Source of the DNA: Oscillospiraceae bacterium
GTDB taxonomy: Bacteria > Bacillota > Clostridia > Oscillospirales > CAG-272
Assembly (NCBI GenBank): GCA_015063955.1
Contig: SVTD01000016.1
Span: forward strand, 1 to 32,918
DNA: 32,918 nt
Reading direction: 5' to 3'
Each line of letters opens with the position of its first letter. Positions within the stretch are counted from its first letter, which is position 1. Position numbers and translations under genes: made by a program. The notes beneath the pieces were generated by a model. The model worked only from the letters and a program-made list of their open reading frames with translations, was not told where the DNA came from and did no database searches. Positions 14,941 through 23,865 of the stretch are shown here, piece by piece.

Positions 14941-16035
14941 TCATATTCTGTGGATAGCCCGTGCAGCCTCTGCACCCTCGCCTGAGGCATAAGCATTGAG
15001 ATCAGTATCTCCGCGAACGCCGGAAAGATACTCGTAATATGCCTGAGCGCCTACCATTGCGCCGTTATCGCCGCAAAGGGAAAGAGAAGGCATATAAAGC
15101 TTGATATTCTTCTTTTTGCAAAGCTTTGCGATTCCCTCTCTGAGATGGGAATTTGCCGCAACACCGCCGGCAAGAACGAGTCGCTCCGTTTTTGTTTCTT
15201 CAATTGCAAGAGCCAGCTTTTTACAGATTCCGTCAACTACAGACTCTGTGAAGGCGCAGGCGATCTCTGCCATTTCCTCTCGGTCTATGGGCGCTTTATC
15301 GGAAAGACCTGCCTTCTGACGGAGGTTGTGAATATGGTTTACAGCGGCAGTTTTCAGACCGCTGAAGGAGTAATCAAAGGTATCGTCGTTGATGGCGGGC
15401 GATGGAAAGCGGATGTAGTCCTCTTTTTTTCTCTTACCTTCTCCGCGTGCCTCAAAGCCCTCGCGGGCAAGGGCATCCATAGCAGCTCCGCCGGGATAGG
15501 TAAGCCCCATTACACGTCCTACCTTATCAAAGGCTTCTCCTGCCGCATCGTCTCTCGTTGAGCCTATCTCCTCGTAGGTAGCAGGCTCGGGCACAGAATA
15601 AAGGGACGTATGTCCGCCGGACACCACAAGAGAAAGGAAGGGTGCTTGAAGTTCGGCATCTGTAAAATATGCCGCCGCCGTATGGGAACGGATATGGTCA
15701 ACGGGAATAAGGGGAACTCCCAGAGAAAAAGCAAGGGATTTTGCAAAGTTCACGCCTACAAGAAGGCATCCGATCAGTCCCGGGGAATACGTTACCGCTA
15801 CGGCATCGATATCGGAAAGGGTGACTCCGGCATCGCTGACAGCCTTTTCTACACAGGGAGAAACCGCCTCTATATGGGCGCGGCTTGCTATCTCAGGCAC
15901 AACACCGCCGTAAAGGGCGTGGGTCTCTACCTGAGATGCTACTATATTTGACAGTATTGTCCTTTCATCCTCGCTCATTCTGACAACTGCAGCCGCAGTT
16001 TCATCGCAGGAGGATTCTATTGCAAGTATAAGCAT
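14941..16035 (-). CDS. tsaD: tRNA N6-threonylcarbamoyladenosine synthase subunit TsaD
   Basis: The 364-residue cytoplasmic protein transfers threonylcarbamoyl from its adenylate to A37 of ANN-decoding tRNAs, with TsaB and TsaE. The family signature is complete: IESSCDETAAAVV at residues 6-18, the metal-binding pair His114 and His118 in DHIRSHTAA, SGGHTSLY, GEAFDKVGRVMGLTYPGG, SFSGLKTA and the C-terminal GDNGAMVGAQAY. The ATG at 16035 abuts the rimI stop and has GAGAGGA inside rimI, so translation is probably coupled. No clear terminator follows before the dnaD upstream region. The rimI-tsaD order is a classic pair. Confidence 0.96.
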   Translation of the reverse strand: MLILAIESSCDETAAAVVRMSEDERTILSNIVASQVETHALYGGVVPEIASRAHIEAVSPCVEKAVSDAGVTLSDIDAVAVTYSPGLIGCLLVGVNFAKSLAFSLGVPLIPVDHIRSHTAAAYFTDAELQAPFLSLVVSGGHTSLYSVPEPATYEEIGSTRDDAAGEAFDKVGRVMGLTYPGGAAMDALAREGFEARGEGKRKKEDYIRFPSPAINDDTFDYSFSGLKTAAVNHIHNLRQKAGLSDKAPIDREEMAEIACAFTESVVDGICKKLALAIEETKTERLVLAGGVAANSHLREGIAKLCKKKNIKLYMPSLSLCGDNGAMVGAQAYYEYLSGVRGDTDLNAYASGEGAEAARAIHRI

Positions 16036-16521
16036 TTATTTTTCCTCTCTCACCATAATTATGGCGTCTTCCAAGGGATCTCTGTAATATCTTCGGCGTT
16101 TGCCTATTTCCGTAAAGCCTCTTGAGATATACAGAGCTCTTGCACTGACATTCGATTCTCTGACCTCCAGAAAAGTGCGCAAAACCCCCGTATTACGGGA
16201 GATCTCAAGCATTTTATCAAGAAGCCCTCCTCCGATTCCCTTTCCTCTTTTTTCGGGAACGGTGGCAATATTTGCAAGATCTGCCTCATCAAGACAGCTG
16301 TACATAACACCGTATGCAATGATTTTAGTCATTTGCATATCATAGAGCATATACACGGTACAGCCCGGATTTTCAAGGGCATCGGCAAACATTTTTTCGC
16401 TCCACGGCTCTGAAGCAAAGCACACTCTCTCCACAGCGGCAAGAGCCGCGCTGTCAGAGCCCTCAGCAACGGAGAGCACAAGCTCCTCATCGCCGAGAAT
16501 TATCTTATCAATTATTTTCAT
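16036..16521 (-). CDS. rimI: Ribosomal protein alanine N-acetyltransferase RimI-like
   Basis: The 161-residue GNAT-fold enzyme is expected to acetylate the N-terminal alanine of ribosomal protein S18 or other protein N-termini. The acetyl-CoA loop is RGKGIGGGLLDKML, preceded by the strand EADLANIATVPEKR and followed by FLEVRESNVSARALYISRGF, the usual RimI motif. The C-terminus keeps RRYYRDPLEDAIIM. Its start overlaps the phosphatase gene by 14 bp with no strong ribosome site, so coupling is likely. It directly precedes tsaD, the normal neighbour. Confidence 0.93.
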   Translation of the reverse strand: MKIIDKIILGDEELVLSVAEGSDSAALAAVERVCFASEPWSEKMFADALENPGCTVYMLYDMQMTKIIAYGVMYSCLDEADLANIATVPEKRGKGIGGGLLDKMLEISRNTGVLRTFLEVRESNVSARALYISRGFTEIGKRRRYYRDPLEDAIIMVREEK

Positions 16522-16984
16522 CTTCGTAGTTTTCGCTAAAGCCTATACTGAGAGCCTCACATATCTGGGAGAGGCATATCTTATATATTTCAAGATCGCC
16601 GCCGTAGGGGTCCTCGATCTCGAGGGGCATAACCGTTATCTTCGTCGCATAGGCGGGGAAAGCCATCATAAGCCGTGCGGCGTGCTCCCCCGTCATTCCG
16701 ATAATGAGATCGGCGCTAAAAAGGAGCTCCTCCGAAATCTGGCGGGAGATATGATGAAAATCAAAAATTCCGATTTCCTCAAGGGCAAGACGGGCATTTT
16801 CCGAAAGGGGCGCGCCTCCTGCCATAAGTCCGCAGGACTCGGCTACGATACCGCTGTCCTTATATAGCTTATTGAAAACAGCCTCCGCCATAGGGCTTCT
16901 GCAGGTATTGCCCGTGCAGACGAAGAGATACCTTTTCGTGCTCTCTTCATTATTCATTTTATCAAGCTGAAGCTCACTGAGCAT
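16508..16984 (-). CDS. Low-molecular-weight phosphatase, probable protein-arginine phosphatase
   Basis: The protein has about 158 residues. The P-loop CTGNTCRSPMAEAVF starts at Cys23 with the invariant Arg29. The acid motif DPYGGD lies near the C-terminus. Tyrosine phosphatases of this family usually have Ile in CLGNICRS, whereas Thr in CTGNTCRS marks Bacillus YwlE, where it gives selectivity for phosphoarginine; Thr is present here. Start choice is uncertain: the ATG at 16984 follows GAAGG by 11 bases and overlaps the lipoprotein stop. An ATG at 16957 lacks a ribosome site and a GTG at 17011 is unsupported. It overlaps rimI by 14 bp. No arginine kinase (McsB) gene is in view. Confidence 0.85.
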   Translation of the reverse strand: MLSELQLDKMNNEESTKRYLFVCTGNTCRSPMAEAVFNKLYKDSGIVAESCGLMAGGAPLSENARLALEEIGIFDFHHISRQISEELLFSADLIIGMTGEHAARLMMAFPAYATKITVMPLEIEDPYGGDLEIYKICLSQICEALSIGFSENYEDENN

Positions 16985-17639
16985 TTCCGAAATAACCTTC
17001 AAGTCTGTCACCGATATTAATACATTTTTTGCTGATATAGTCGTAAACGTAGCCGTTGCCGCCCTCTCTTACGTACTCAAGGCAGTAATAGATGGCAGGC
17101 CAATCCTCGGAATAGAATTTGAGAACGTAGGATTCATCTGCGAAAACTCTGGGCCACATTTCAGCCTCAATACTTTCGTCAGAAATAAGGTCTATAACCT
17201 CGCAGATAAGCTCTCTTTCCTTATCAACGTCAGAAAGATCGCCGCCTCCGAGAGTGTACTGGGAGATAACAGCCTCGTCCTCCTCGCAGATATAGCAAAG
17301 CTTGGGGTCCATCTCCTTGAGGGTGGGAAGACCGATATCCGCAGCGTAGTACACCGTGGTAGCAAAGCCGCTGTACTCAGTGGTGATCCATTTTTCGGGA
17401 TCAAGCTCGCCTATACGGTAAAGCTTTTCCTGCATAACGTTATCGATAACACCGTATTCTCCCGCCTGATTCGTGGGCTGATAGCCGCCGGGAGCATAAT
17501 TATATACAACACCGTTATCCGCCACAAGCTGATTTTCCTCGTTATAGGCAGCCTTTACGGTCTTTTCCTTATCTGAGCAGGAGGCAAAACCAAGCAGCAG
17601 GAAAATGACGGCAAGGGTAAGTGCAAGGATCCTTTTCAT
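16974..17639 (-). CDS. Predicted lipoprotein, unknown function
   Basis: The 221-residue protein starts MKRILALTLAVIFLLLGFAS, followed by Cys21; the lipobox FASC predicts a lipid anchor on the outer face of the membrane. The mature domain is acidic and mixed alpha/beta, with the stretches VVYNYAPGGYQPTN, CYICEEDEAV and YVLKFYSEDWPAIYYCLEYV. I recognise no family. The ATG lies one base after the dCMP deaminase stop and the 3' end overlaps the phosphatase gene by 11 bp, so the gene is embedded in a compact operon. A longer in-frame start at 17699 would run into the deaminase gene and destroy the signal peptide. Confidence 0.82.
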   Translation of the reverse strand: MKRILALTLAVIFLLLGFASCSDKEKTVKAAYNEENQLVADNGVVYNYAPGGYQPTNQAGEYGVIDNVMQEKLYRIGELDPEKWITTEYSGFATTVYYAADIGLPTLKEMDPKLCYICEEDEAVISQYTLGGGDLSDVDKERELICEVIDLISDESIEAEMWPRVFADESYVLKFYSEDWPAIYYCLEYVREGGNGYVYDYISKKCINIGDRLEGYFGNAQ

Positions 17640-17640
17640 A

Positions 17641-18129
17641 TCAGTACCCGAACTTTCCGGAAAGGCTGTCGTCGTTTTCGATCCAGTCCACGGTATCAAA
17701 CACCGTATGGGTACCGTCCTCCTCGCGGACGATCACCTTTTCGATACCTGCATTGAGCACGAGCCTCTTACACATCATGCAGCTGCAGATATTACCGATA
17801 ACATCTCCCGTTTTGGGATCGGTGCAGCACATATATAGAGTTGAGCCCAGCATCTGGTCGCGGGGAGCGGCAATGATAGCATTTGCCTCAGCATGAACGG
17901 AGCGGCAAAGCTCGTATCTCTCGCCACGGGGAATTCCCAGATCGTCTCTGAGGCAGCTTCCGCGGTCATTACAGTTTACACGGCCACGGGGTGCGCCGTT
18001 ATATCCGGTTGAAATAATAACGTCGTTCTTAACGATGATGGCGCCAAAGCGTCTTCTGAGACAGGTGCTTCTTTCGGAAACAGTCTCGGCGATATCAAGG
18101 TAATAATTGATTTTTGAAACTCGTTCCAT
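17641..18129 (-). CDS. dCMP deaminase / ComEB-like zinc deaminase
   Basis: The 162-residue zinc enzyme should deaminate dCMP to dUMP for dTTP synthesis. The zinc site is SVHAEANAI (His and the catalytic Glu) plus the cysteines in ICSCMMCKRL. The N-terminal half has CLRRRFGAIIVKNDVIISTG and GYNGAPRG, as in ComEB-type deaminases. It is full length. A promoter lies 33-61 bp upstream and it is the first gene of the run to tsaD. The ribosome site TGAGG is near the ATG. ComEB-like proteins near competence genes are sometimes misnamed; no competence gene is nearby here. Confidence 0.93.
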   Translation of the reverse strand: MERVSKINYYLDIAETVSERSTCLRRRFGAIIVKNDVIISTGYNGAPRGRVNCNDRGSCLRDDLGIPRGERYELCRSVHAEANAIIAAPRDQMLGSTLYMCCTDPKTGDVIGNICSCMMCKRLVLNAGIEKVIVREEDGTHTVFDTVDWIENDDSLSGKFGY

Positions 18130-18161
18130 AAATACCTCAAAATATTTTTGTTCAATATATT

Positions 18162-18190
18162 ATTATATATTATTCGACACAAGAAATCAA
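18162..18190 (-). promoter_or_regulatory. Promoter of the deaminase-to-tsaD operon
   Basis: TTGATT (18190-18185), 17 bp and TATAAT (18167-18162) lie on the minus strand. The spacer and flanks are very A/T rich. It should drive the deaminase, lipoprotein, phosphatase, rimI and tsaD. Confidence 0.8.
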
Positions 18191-18220
18191 TAGCTATGTT
18201 GAAGCGAAGAGGAATCCTTA

Positions 18221-19705
18221 TCAAAGAAGTGCACGGCTTACGGCCTTGTGCCAGCCGCCGATAAGCTCCCGCCTTTGTTCCTCCGTGATCTCCGGAACAA
18301 ATTCCCTTTTTCCCGAGCCCATTGCAAGGGATAAAAGCTCCTCCTTATCCTTCCAGAAGCCTACAGCAAGTCCTGCAAGGAAGGCAGCTCCCAAGGCAGT
18401 TGTCTCAACGGAGGAGGGACGCACCACCTTAACTCCCGCCGCATCTGCCTGGAACTGCATCAGGAAATTGTTTGCTGATGCTCCGCCGTCTACTCTGAGA
18501 GAGGAAAGCTCTCCCGCATCCTCCTCCATTGCTCTCAGCACGTCTGTGGACTGATACGCCATAGCCTCAAGGGCCGCCCTGACTATGTGTGCTCTCTTTG
18601 TTCCTCTTGTAAGGCCGGCTATGGTTCCTCTGGCATCCTGATCCCAGTAGGGTGCTCCCATTCCCGTAAACGCGGGAACGAAGTAACAGCCGTTTGTATC
18701 GGGAACACTGCGGGCAACGGTCTCGCTCTCTGCCGACGAGGAGATAAGCTTTACCTCATCGCGGAGCCACTGGATAACGGCGCCCGCAACGAAAACGCTT
18801 CCCTCAAGGGCATAGGTAGCCTGCCCTTTCTTAAGACTCCAGCCAACGGTGGAAACGAGGCCGCTCTTTGAAAGTATCGGACTATCGCCCGTATTCATAA
18901 GCATAAAGCATCCTGTTCCGTAGGTGTTTTTCACGTCGCCCTTTTCAAAGCAGCACTGTCCGAAAAGTGCCGCCTGCTGATCTCCTGCGGCACCGGAAAC
19001 GGGGATCTCTCCGCCGAAAAGCGCAGGATCGCTCATACCGTAAATGGATGAGGAGGGCTTTACCTCCGGAAGCATACACATAGGAACTCCCACGATGCGG
19101 CAAAGCTCCTCATCCCAGCTAAGGGTGTTGATATTGAAAAGCATTGTTCTCGATGCGTTTGAAACGTCTGTTACGTGAACTCCACCCGTAAGATTCCAGA
19201 TAAGCCAGGAATCAACAGTTCCGAAAAGCAGCTCTCCCGCCTCGGCTCTCTCTCGAAGCCCCTCTACGTTATCAAGGATCCAGCGGATCTTTGCTCCCGA
19301 AAAATACGCATCGGGAACAAGGCCTGTTCTTTCGCGGATAAGCTCTGTGTATCCCGCCTCCTTCAGGCTGTCACAGAACTCTGCTGTTCTTCTGCACTGC
19401 CATACGATGGCATTATAAACGGGCTTACCCGTACTTTTCTCCCATACTATTGCAGTTTCTCTCTGATTTGTAATTCCTATTGCGGCAATCTCCGATGCAT
19501 TTGCACGGCAATTATCCATTGCCTCCCGAACGGAAAGTAGCTGCATACGCCAGATCTCCTCCGCATCGTGCTCGACCCAGCCTGCCTTCGGAAATATCTG
19601 AGTGAATTCGTGCTGTGCTACGGCTCTTATATCTCCCTTTTTGTCAAAAAGCATTGCGCGAACGCTGGTCGTTCCGCTGTCCAGCGCGAGAATATATTTC
19701 TTCAT
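18221..19705 (-). CDS. glpK: Glycerol kinase
   Basis: The 494-residue FGGY-family kinase phosphorylates glycerol to sn-glycerol 3-phosphate. The N-terminus has [16 protein letters not shown], and family motifs follow: [56 protein letters not shown] and the ATP-site stretch [17 protein letters not shown]. Length matches family norms. It starts 13 bp after the alpha/beta hydrolase, with AAAAGGAAAA before the ATG. A shared operon with a monoacylglycerol-lipase-like enzyme suggests that glycerol comes from acylglycerols. No glpF or glpD lies in the window. Confidence 0.97.
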   Translation of the reverse strand: MKKYILALDSGTTSVRAMLFDKKGDIRAVAQHEFTQIFPKAGWVEHDAEEIWRMQLLSVREAMDNCRANASEIAAIGITNQRETAIVWEKSTGKPVYNAIVWQCRRTAEFCDSLKEAGYTELIRERTGLVPDAYFSGAKIRWILDNVEGLRERAEAGELLFGTVDSWLIWNLTGGVHVTDVSNASRTMLFNINTLSWDEELCRIVGVPMCMLPEVKPSSSIYGMSDPALFGGEIPVSGAAGDQQAALFGQCCFEKGDVKNTYGTGCFMLMNTGDSPILSKSGLVSTVGWSLKKGQATYALEGSVFVAGAVIQWLRDEVKLISSSAESETVARSVPDTNGCYFVPAFTGMGAPYWDQDARGTIAGLTRGTKRAHIVRAALEAMAYQSTDVLRAMEEDAGELSSLRVDGGASANNFLMQFQADAAGVKVVRPSSVETTALGAAFLAGLAVGFWKDKEELLSLAMGSGKREFVPEITEEQRRELIGGWHKAVSRALL

Positions 19706-19718
19706 ATCTGTTTTCCTT

Positions 19719-20642
19719 TTACTTTATCCTTTCAACTATCCAGTCGCAGAGCTCCCGGTGAACGCGGGCTCTGTCCTTTTCGTTTATTATTTCGTGGCGC
19801 TGTCCCTCGTATAAGAAAAGGCTGACGTCCTCTATACCGACATCCCTGTAGAGCTTTGCAAGAGAACGGGGACCCTTTCCGTAGGAGCCTACAGGGTCAT
19901 CCCCGCCTGCCGTTATGAGGATAGGAAGGCTCTTCGGGATCTTATGGATATCCTTTTTCCCTGCAAGAAACAGAAGGGTGTCATAAAGGGTAACGAAGCC
20001 TCCCGCTCTAAAGGTATAGGTGCAGAAGGGGTCCTTATCGTAACGCGCCACTACTTCCCTGTCAGAGGATATCCACGCGTGCTCTCCCTCCTCTGCAGGA
20101 AAACGGCTGTTGTAGCCGGAAAAGGAGATGCCTGTGAGAAGCTTTGAAGGGTGGCGGAATCCGTAAAGCTTTCCGATAAGCCCTGCCAGCCCTCTTCCTA
20201 AAGAAAGAACAGCGGCAGGCGGAGTGCCGGTGCCAACGATGATCGCACCGCTCACCTTAGGTCCGCAACAGGTAATAAACCTGCGGGTAACGAAGGAGCC
20301 CATACTGTGACCGAGAATAAAATTGGGCACAGAAGGATATTTTTCCTTAACGTAATCGGTGACCCGTTCAGTACACCTGACAAGGAGCCCGCTTCCGTCC
20401 TTTTCGCTGATATAGCCGAGATCGCTTTCCTTTTTTGCAGTTTTTCCGTGGCCGGGATGATCGTGACCGACTACGGCAATTCCGCGGCCCATCAAGTAGC
20501 CGGCAAGCTCATCGTATCTGTCTATATACTCAACCATACCGTGAACGATCTGCAAAACTGCCACCGTCTCCCCCTCGGGAGTCCATTCGATGCAATGAAG
20601 ATTCTCGTTTTCACAGGAAATGAAAAATTCTTTTTTTGCCAT
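19719..20642 (-). CDS. Alpha/beta hydrolase, monoacylglycerol lipase-like
   Basis: The 307-residue serine hydrolase has the nucleophile elbow GHSMGS near residue 116, a probable catalytic Asp in [11 protein letters not shown] and His in [10 protein letters not shown]. The opening [20 protein letters not shown] and [10 protein letters not shown] match the lysophospholipase/monoacylglycerol lipase family, whose members release glycerol from monoacylglycerols. No signal peptide is visible, so it should be cytoplasmic. The ATG at 20642 follows GAGG; four extra codons upstream are not supported. glpK directly follows, which supports a glycerol-releasing role. The exact substrate is inferred. Confidence 0.88.
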   Translation of the reverse strand: MAKKEFFISCENENLHCIEWTPEGETVAVLQIVHGMVEYIDRYDELAGYLMGRGIAVVGHDHPGHGKTAKKESDLGYISEKDGSGLLVRCTERVTDYVKEKYPSVPNFILGHSMGSFVTRRFITCCGPKVSGAIIVGTGTPPAAVLSLGRGLAGLIGKLYGFRHPSKLLTGISFSGYNSRFPAEEGEHAWISSDREVVARYDKDPFCTYTFRAGGFVTLYDTLLFLAGKKDIHKIPKSLPILITAGGDDPVGSYGKGPRSLAKLYRDVGIEDVSLFLYEGQRHEIINEKDRARVHRELCDWIVERIK

Positions 20643-20668
20643 ACCGCACCTCAATAATAATCAAGAAT

Positions 20669-20710
20669 CTGTTATAACAGTATTATACCATTCCTTCCCC
20701 CCCTTTTCAA
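20669..20710 (-). promoter_or_regulatory. Promoter of the lipase-glpK operon with palindromic operator candidate
   Basis: TTGAAA (20710-20705), 17 bp and TATAAT (20687-20682) lie on the minus strand. One base after the -10 begins the perfect 12-bp palindrome CTGTTATAACAG (20680-20669), which covers the predicted start site near 20675. A repressor bound there would block initiation. The regulator is not known. Confidence 0.78.
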
Positions 20711-20775
20711 CAGGTTAGACCGAATGTTAACAAGGGATATTACGGCCTGATTTGCAAAAAACAAAGGACAAAAGC

Positions 20776-20821
20776 AAAAAAGCTTAAAAAAATTTAAAAA
20801 AATCCAAAAAAATTCAAAAAA
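20776..20821 (+). promoter_or_regulatory. Five A-tracts phased at exactly 10 bp
   Basis: Runs of six or seven A begin at 20776, 20786, 20796, 20806 and 20816, each separated by three or four other bases. This is helical phasing, which bends DNA, and it ends 4 bp before the -35 box of the tRNA promoter, where an UP element would act. Confidence 0.85.
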
Positions 20822-20825
20822 GGTA

Positions 20826-20853
20826 TTGCATTTTAAAAAAAGTGTGCTATAAT
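20826..20853 (+). promoter_or_regulatory. Promoter of tRNA-Glu
   Basis: TTGCAT (20826-20831), 16 bp and TATAAT (20848-20853), with TGC directly before the -10 (extended -10). The predicted start is at or a few bases before the mature tRNA 5' end. Confidence 0.85.
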
Positions 20854-20865
20854 GAAAAAGCTTGA

Positions 20866-20940
20866 GGCCCGTTGGTCAAGCGGCTAAGACATCGCCCTCT
20901 CACGGCGAAAACATGGGTTCGATTCCCGTACGGGTCACCA
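20866..20940 (+). tRNA. tRNA-Glu (anticodon CTC), CCA encoded
   Basis: The acceptor GGCCCGT pairs with ACGGGTC (one G-U pair), followed by discriminator A and encoded CCA. The D-arm stem is GTC/GAC. The anticodon stem TCGCC/GGCGA encloses CTCTCAC, giving anticodon CTC for GAG. The T-arm is ATGGG-TTCGATT-CCCGT. It stands alone with its own promoter and terminator. Confidence 0.96.
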
Positions 20941-20945
20941 AAACG

Positions 20946-20971
20946 AAAAGGACACCTTTGGGTGTCCTTTT
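20946..20971. terminator. Bidirectional terminator between tRNA-Glu and a hydrolase gene
   Basis: AAAGGACACC pairs with GGTGTCCTTT around TTTG, flanked by A- and T-runs. It starts six bases after the tRNA CCA and ends five bases before the stop codon of the convergent gene. Confidence 0.9.
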
Positions 20972-20975
20972 TCTT

Positions 20976-23837
20976 TTAGTTTGTTCCCGCAAGCATTCTT
21001 GCGAGAATGTTTGAGTCAAGTCCGTTAACGCCGCCGTCACCGTTAAGGTCTCCGGCAAGTGCTTGAATCTCTGTGGGTGTTACCGTTCCCGCGATGATTC
21101 TCTTTGCAATGTTCATATCCATTGCATTCAGCTCACCGTCAACGTTAAAATCTCCGGGAATATAGTCGGGCTCGTCAGACCAGTCGGGGTCTGCCTCGCC
21201 GCAGACCGTGCAGTTTCCTTCAACAAAGCTATGTCCGAAAGATGCGAGCACTGTGGTTTCTTCATAATCGCAGTTCTTACAAACGCTTCCGGTGTAACCG
21301 TCCTCGGTACAGGTAGCTTCCACCGTAGTTTCAACGAGTTTATGGCCCTTTGCATCAAGAGTGCCGCGAACGACGCTGTGGCCGCAGTCAACGCAAACGT
21401 CAAGTATTTCGCCTGCCTCCGTGCAGGTAGCAGTATGCTTTTCGAAGAAATCGTGGTTCACAACGTCCAGCTTCTCCTCGCATACATTACAGTATACGGT
21501 ATGATTTTCATCGTTAGTATACTTATAAGTAAGATAGCTGTCATCGTTATGGAAAGCCGTGGTATTCACGGTTCTCGTATTCTTGCATATGGTGCATTCA
21601 AGGATCTGTGAGCCGTCAGTATAGCAGGATGCCGCGATCTCTGAGATCACCTCGTAGCAATCGCCGACCGCGTGGAGGGTGGGGATGATCTCGTCAGTTA
21701 CCGCGCCGCAATCCGTACAGGTACGTCTGAGAGTACCCATTTCGATACAGGTAGCCTCAAGAATGACCTCGCCGCCGTCGTAATTATGGTCGCACTTGCC
21801 CTCAAGAACTGCCTTCTCTACTGCAAATCCAAGATCCTTACGTACCTCTGCCATAATGTCGTCGCAGGTCATCGAGCTGTCCCAGCCTGCAGTTGAGAAT
21901 GCGGGGAGAGAAAGATAATTTACAATATTCGTAGAAACGCGGGCAACGGTATCCTTTGCAGCCTTTTCGCCCTTGTATTCCTCAAGCATCGTGAGCATCT
22001 CATACTCCTCAACGCCGTCGCGGAGGATCTCAACACGGATAGTTCCTACGTACTTTGTGATGCCGCGTATCTTTGCCTGAGAAGCACCGTAGAAGAGAAC
22101 GCCGTCGCCGTATACGTCGTAGCCGTTGCTGCGGCCTACGCTGAGATTGGGCTTCCATTCAAGCTTAGTAAAGCCGCCGGTTACGGTATTATCCGTATAG
22201 TTGCCGTTGCCGCTGTCATACTCGTTCCAGTTGTTAGAGCCGTAATAGAGATAACCCGTGCAGTCCTCCTGATAAAGCTGCCAGAACATAAGCTTTGTCT
22301 GGAGACCGGTGTTTTCGGGAAGGTGGTTTGTATAGGTATAAGTACGGCTTGAGCCGCAGATGTAGCCCCAAAGCTGTACCTTATTGCCCTTTTCCTTTTC
22401 AACTGCGATATGGGAAAGAGTTCTGTCGGAAAACTCGCCGTAGATGTTCTCCCAGTTGAAATAATCGTCGTGATAGGTCCAGTTGCCCTCACTGCCCTCC
22501 GTCCAGATACCGGAATGTGTGCCGGAATAGCTGCGGATCTTGGGCCAGCCCTCGCCGGGATAGCCGTATGCGTTGAGCTCAGACTGAGGAGTGAAGCCGA
22601 GAGTCATAGGACACCAGATAGTAACGCTGTCCGTATCCATAAGCTCCTGAACTGCATCCTTTATCTCATAGGGCTCGTAGTTTTCAAGGGGCTGATGATA
22701 CGTGTAATAGGGATAAGCGTGGTTATCGTACATAGGGATGACAACCTGAGCGTCGGGCCAGTAGGAGTCGAGAAGATCTGCGTAATACTTTGCACCGTCA
22801 ATCGTATTGGTTCTGAAAAGCTTGTTGTCGCGGTCGCACACCTCCTGAGCGCGGGGCTCATCGATGGTGTAGAAATAAAGCTTATCCTTGACCTCATCCC
22901 AGTAGTCGGAGTTTACGAGGTCGTTGTAATATTCCTTATAGGTGGGATAATCTGCGGGCTTATCAGCATAAATGCCGTTATATCCGCCGCCCGTTGCCGC
23001 AACGCGTATAGCGGAAACGCGGTCATCCGTGAGATAAGGGTTCGTTGCATAAAAGCCGCCGGGCATATCCATGGGCATAAGGCGGTTATCTATCATATAC
23101 TCGTAAAAATCAGTATAATTACCGCCGTAAGTGGTATTGTTGTCAACAAGGAAAGACGTCTGGAGCGTGGGGCCGTCCTTGATCTCAAAATCCCAAACGC
23201 AGCAATAAACGGTGGCAGTCTTTACGCACTCGCCGGCGGAGTTCTGCACGTTAAGCTGAGCGGAATACCAGCCGGCAGGGGTATCCTTTGCAGTTTCAAG
23301 CTGGATAAGAAACGCCTGGCTCTTGCCGCCGTTGAGCTTAAAGCCGCCGGTTGCATTAATGTTTGCAAGCGGAACTATGGGGTCGGGAACCTCTCCCTCG
23401 CGGATGATGGAATCCTCTGCAGTCATACCGAGAACCGAGCCTGTATCGATGTTCTTAACGGTAAGATACATCTCGTAATACAGGGTTGTGGGGATCTCAT
23501 CGCCTGCCTCGTTTGTGAAGCTTGTAACAGTCGCCTTCATTCCCGTCTTATCCGTGTCGGAATAAAGAACGAACTGAGCGTTTTCCTTCTCGTTCCGTGC
23601 CATATAGACAGAATACGTGTCCATATCGGAGGGTGTCGTGTCGCTTGTGAACACCTTTGTAAAGGAATGCTCAAACCAGAGATCGAGGCTTTCATCCTCG
23701 TGCTCTGCCCTCTGAGGCACGTAGACGTCAGCAGGGTCGTCGATTACGGCAGATGACGTAAATGCGAAAACGTTCAGCGCGCATAAGATCATCGCCATAA
23801 TGAAAACGAAAGCAATGTTTTTTAAAGTTTTTTTCAT
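20976..23837 (-). CDS. Secreted GH123/DUF4091-like protein with CxxC modules and dockerin
   Basis: The 953-residue protein has a signal peptide (to about residue 29, IAFVFIMAMILCALNVFAF) and a beta-sandwich-like N-terminal region. A catalytic-like region follows, with the adjacent acidic pair Asp326-Glu327 in YFYTIDEP, the arrangement of GH123 N-acetylgalactosaminidases. GVLFYGASQAKIRG and ILRDGVEEYEML (about 580-620) are typical of DUF4091. Residues 680-890 hold six CxxC motifs (707, 748, 783, 815, 853, 876) in repeats of the form ATCTExGxxxxVCxxC, possibly zinc binding. Residues 895-953 form a type I dockerin with two calcium loops (DFNVDGELNAMD and DLNGDGGVNGLD), which implies attachment to a cohesin outside this window. 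The substrate is not certain. AAAGGACGG precedes the ATG. Confidence 0.88.
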   Translation of the reverse strand: MKKTLKNIAFVFIMAMILCALNVFAFTSSAVIDDPADVYVPQRAEHEDESLDLWFEHSFTKVFTSDTTPSDMDTYSVYMARNEKENAQFVLYSDTDKTGMKATVTSFTNEAGDEIPTTLYYEMYLTVKNIDTGSVLGMTAEDSIIREGEVPDPIVPLANINATGGFKLNGGKSQAFLIQLETAKDTPAGWYSAQLNVQNSAGECVKTATVYCCVWDFEIKDGPTLQTSFLVDNNTTYGGNYTDFYEYMIDNRLMPMDMPGGFYATNPYLTDDRVSAIRVAATGGGYNGIYADKPADYPTYKEYYNDLVNSDYWDEVKDKLYFYTIDEPRAQEVCDRDNKLFRTNTIDGAKYYADLLDSYWPDAQVVIPMYDNHAYPYYTYHQPLENYEPYEIKDAVQELMDTDSVTIWCPMTLGFTPQSELNAYGYPGEGWPKIRSYSGTHSGIWTEGSEGNWTYHDDYFNWENIYGEFSDRTLSHIAVEKEKGNKVQLWGYICGSSRTYTYTNHLPENTGLQTKLMFWQLYQEDCTGYLYYGSNNWNEYDSGNGNYTDNTVTGGFTKLEWKPNLSVGRSNGYDVYGDGVLFYGASQAKIRGITKYVGTIRVEILRDGVEEYEMLTMLEEYKGEKAAKDTVARVSTNIVNYLSLPAFSTAGWDSSMTCDDIMAEVRKDLGFAVEKAVLEGKCDHNYDGGEVILEATCIEMGTLRRTCTDCGAVTDEIIPTLHAVGDCYEVISEIAASCYTDGSQILECTICKNTRTVNTTAFHNDDSYLTYKYTNDENHTVYCNVCEEKLDVVNHDFFEKHTATCTEAGEILDVCVDCGHSVVRGTLDAKGHKLVETTVEATCTEDGYTGSVCKNCDYEETTVLASFGHSFVEGNCTVCGEADPDWSDEPDYIPGDFNVDGELNAMDMNIAKRIIAGTVTPTEIQALAGDLNGDGGVNGLDSNILARMLAGTN

Positions 23838-23865
23838 AGTGATCCGTCCTTTCTTTGCTACTTAA

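Noticed and set aside
22410-23756. 448-codon plus-strand open frame
   Set aside because: It is the antisense shadow of the GH123-like gene, whose signal peptide, catalytic motifs and dockerin are unmistakable.
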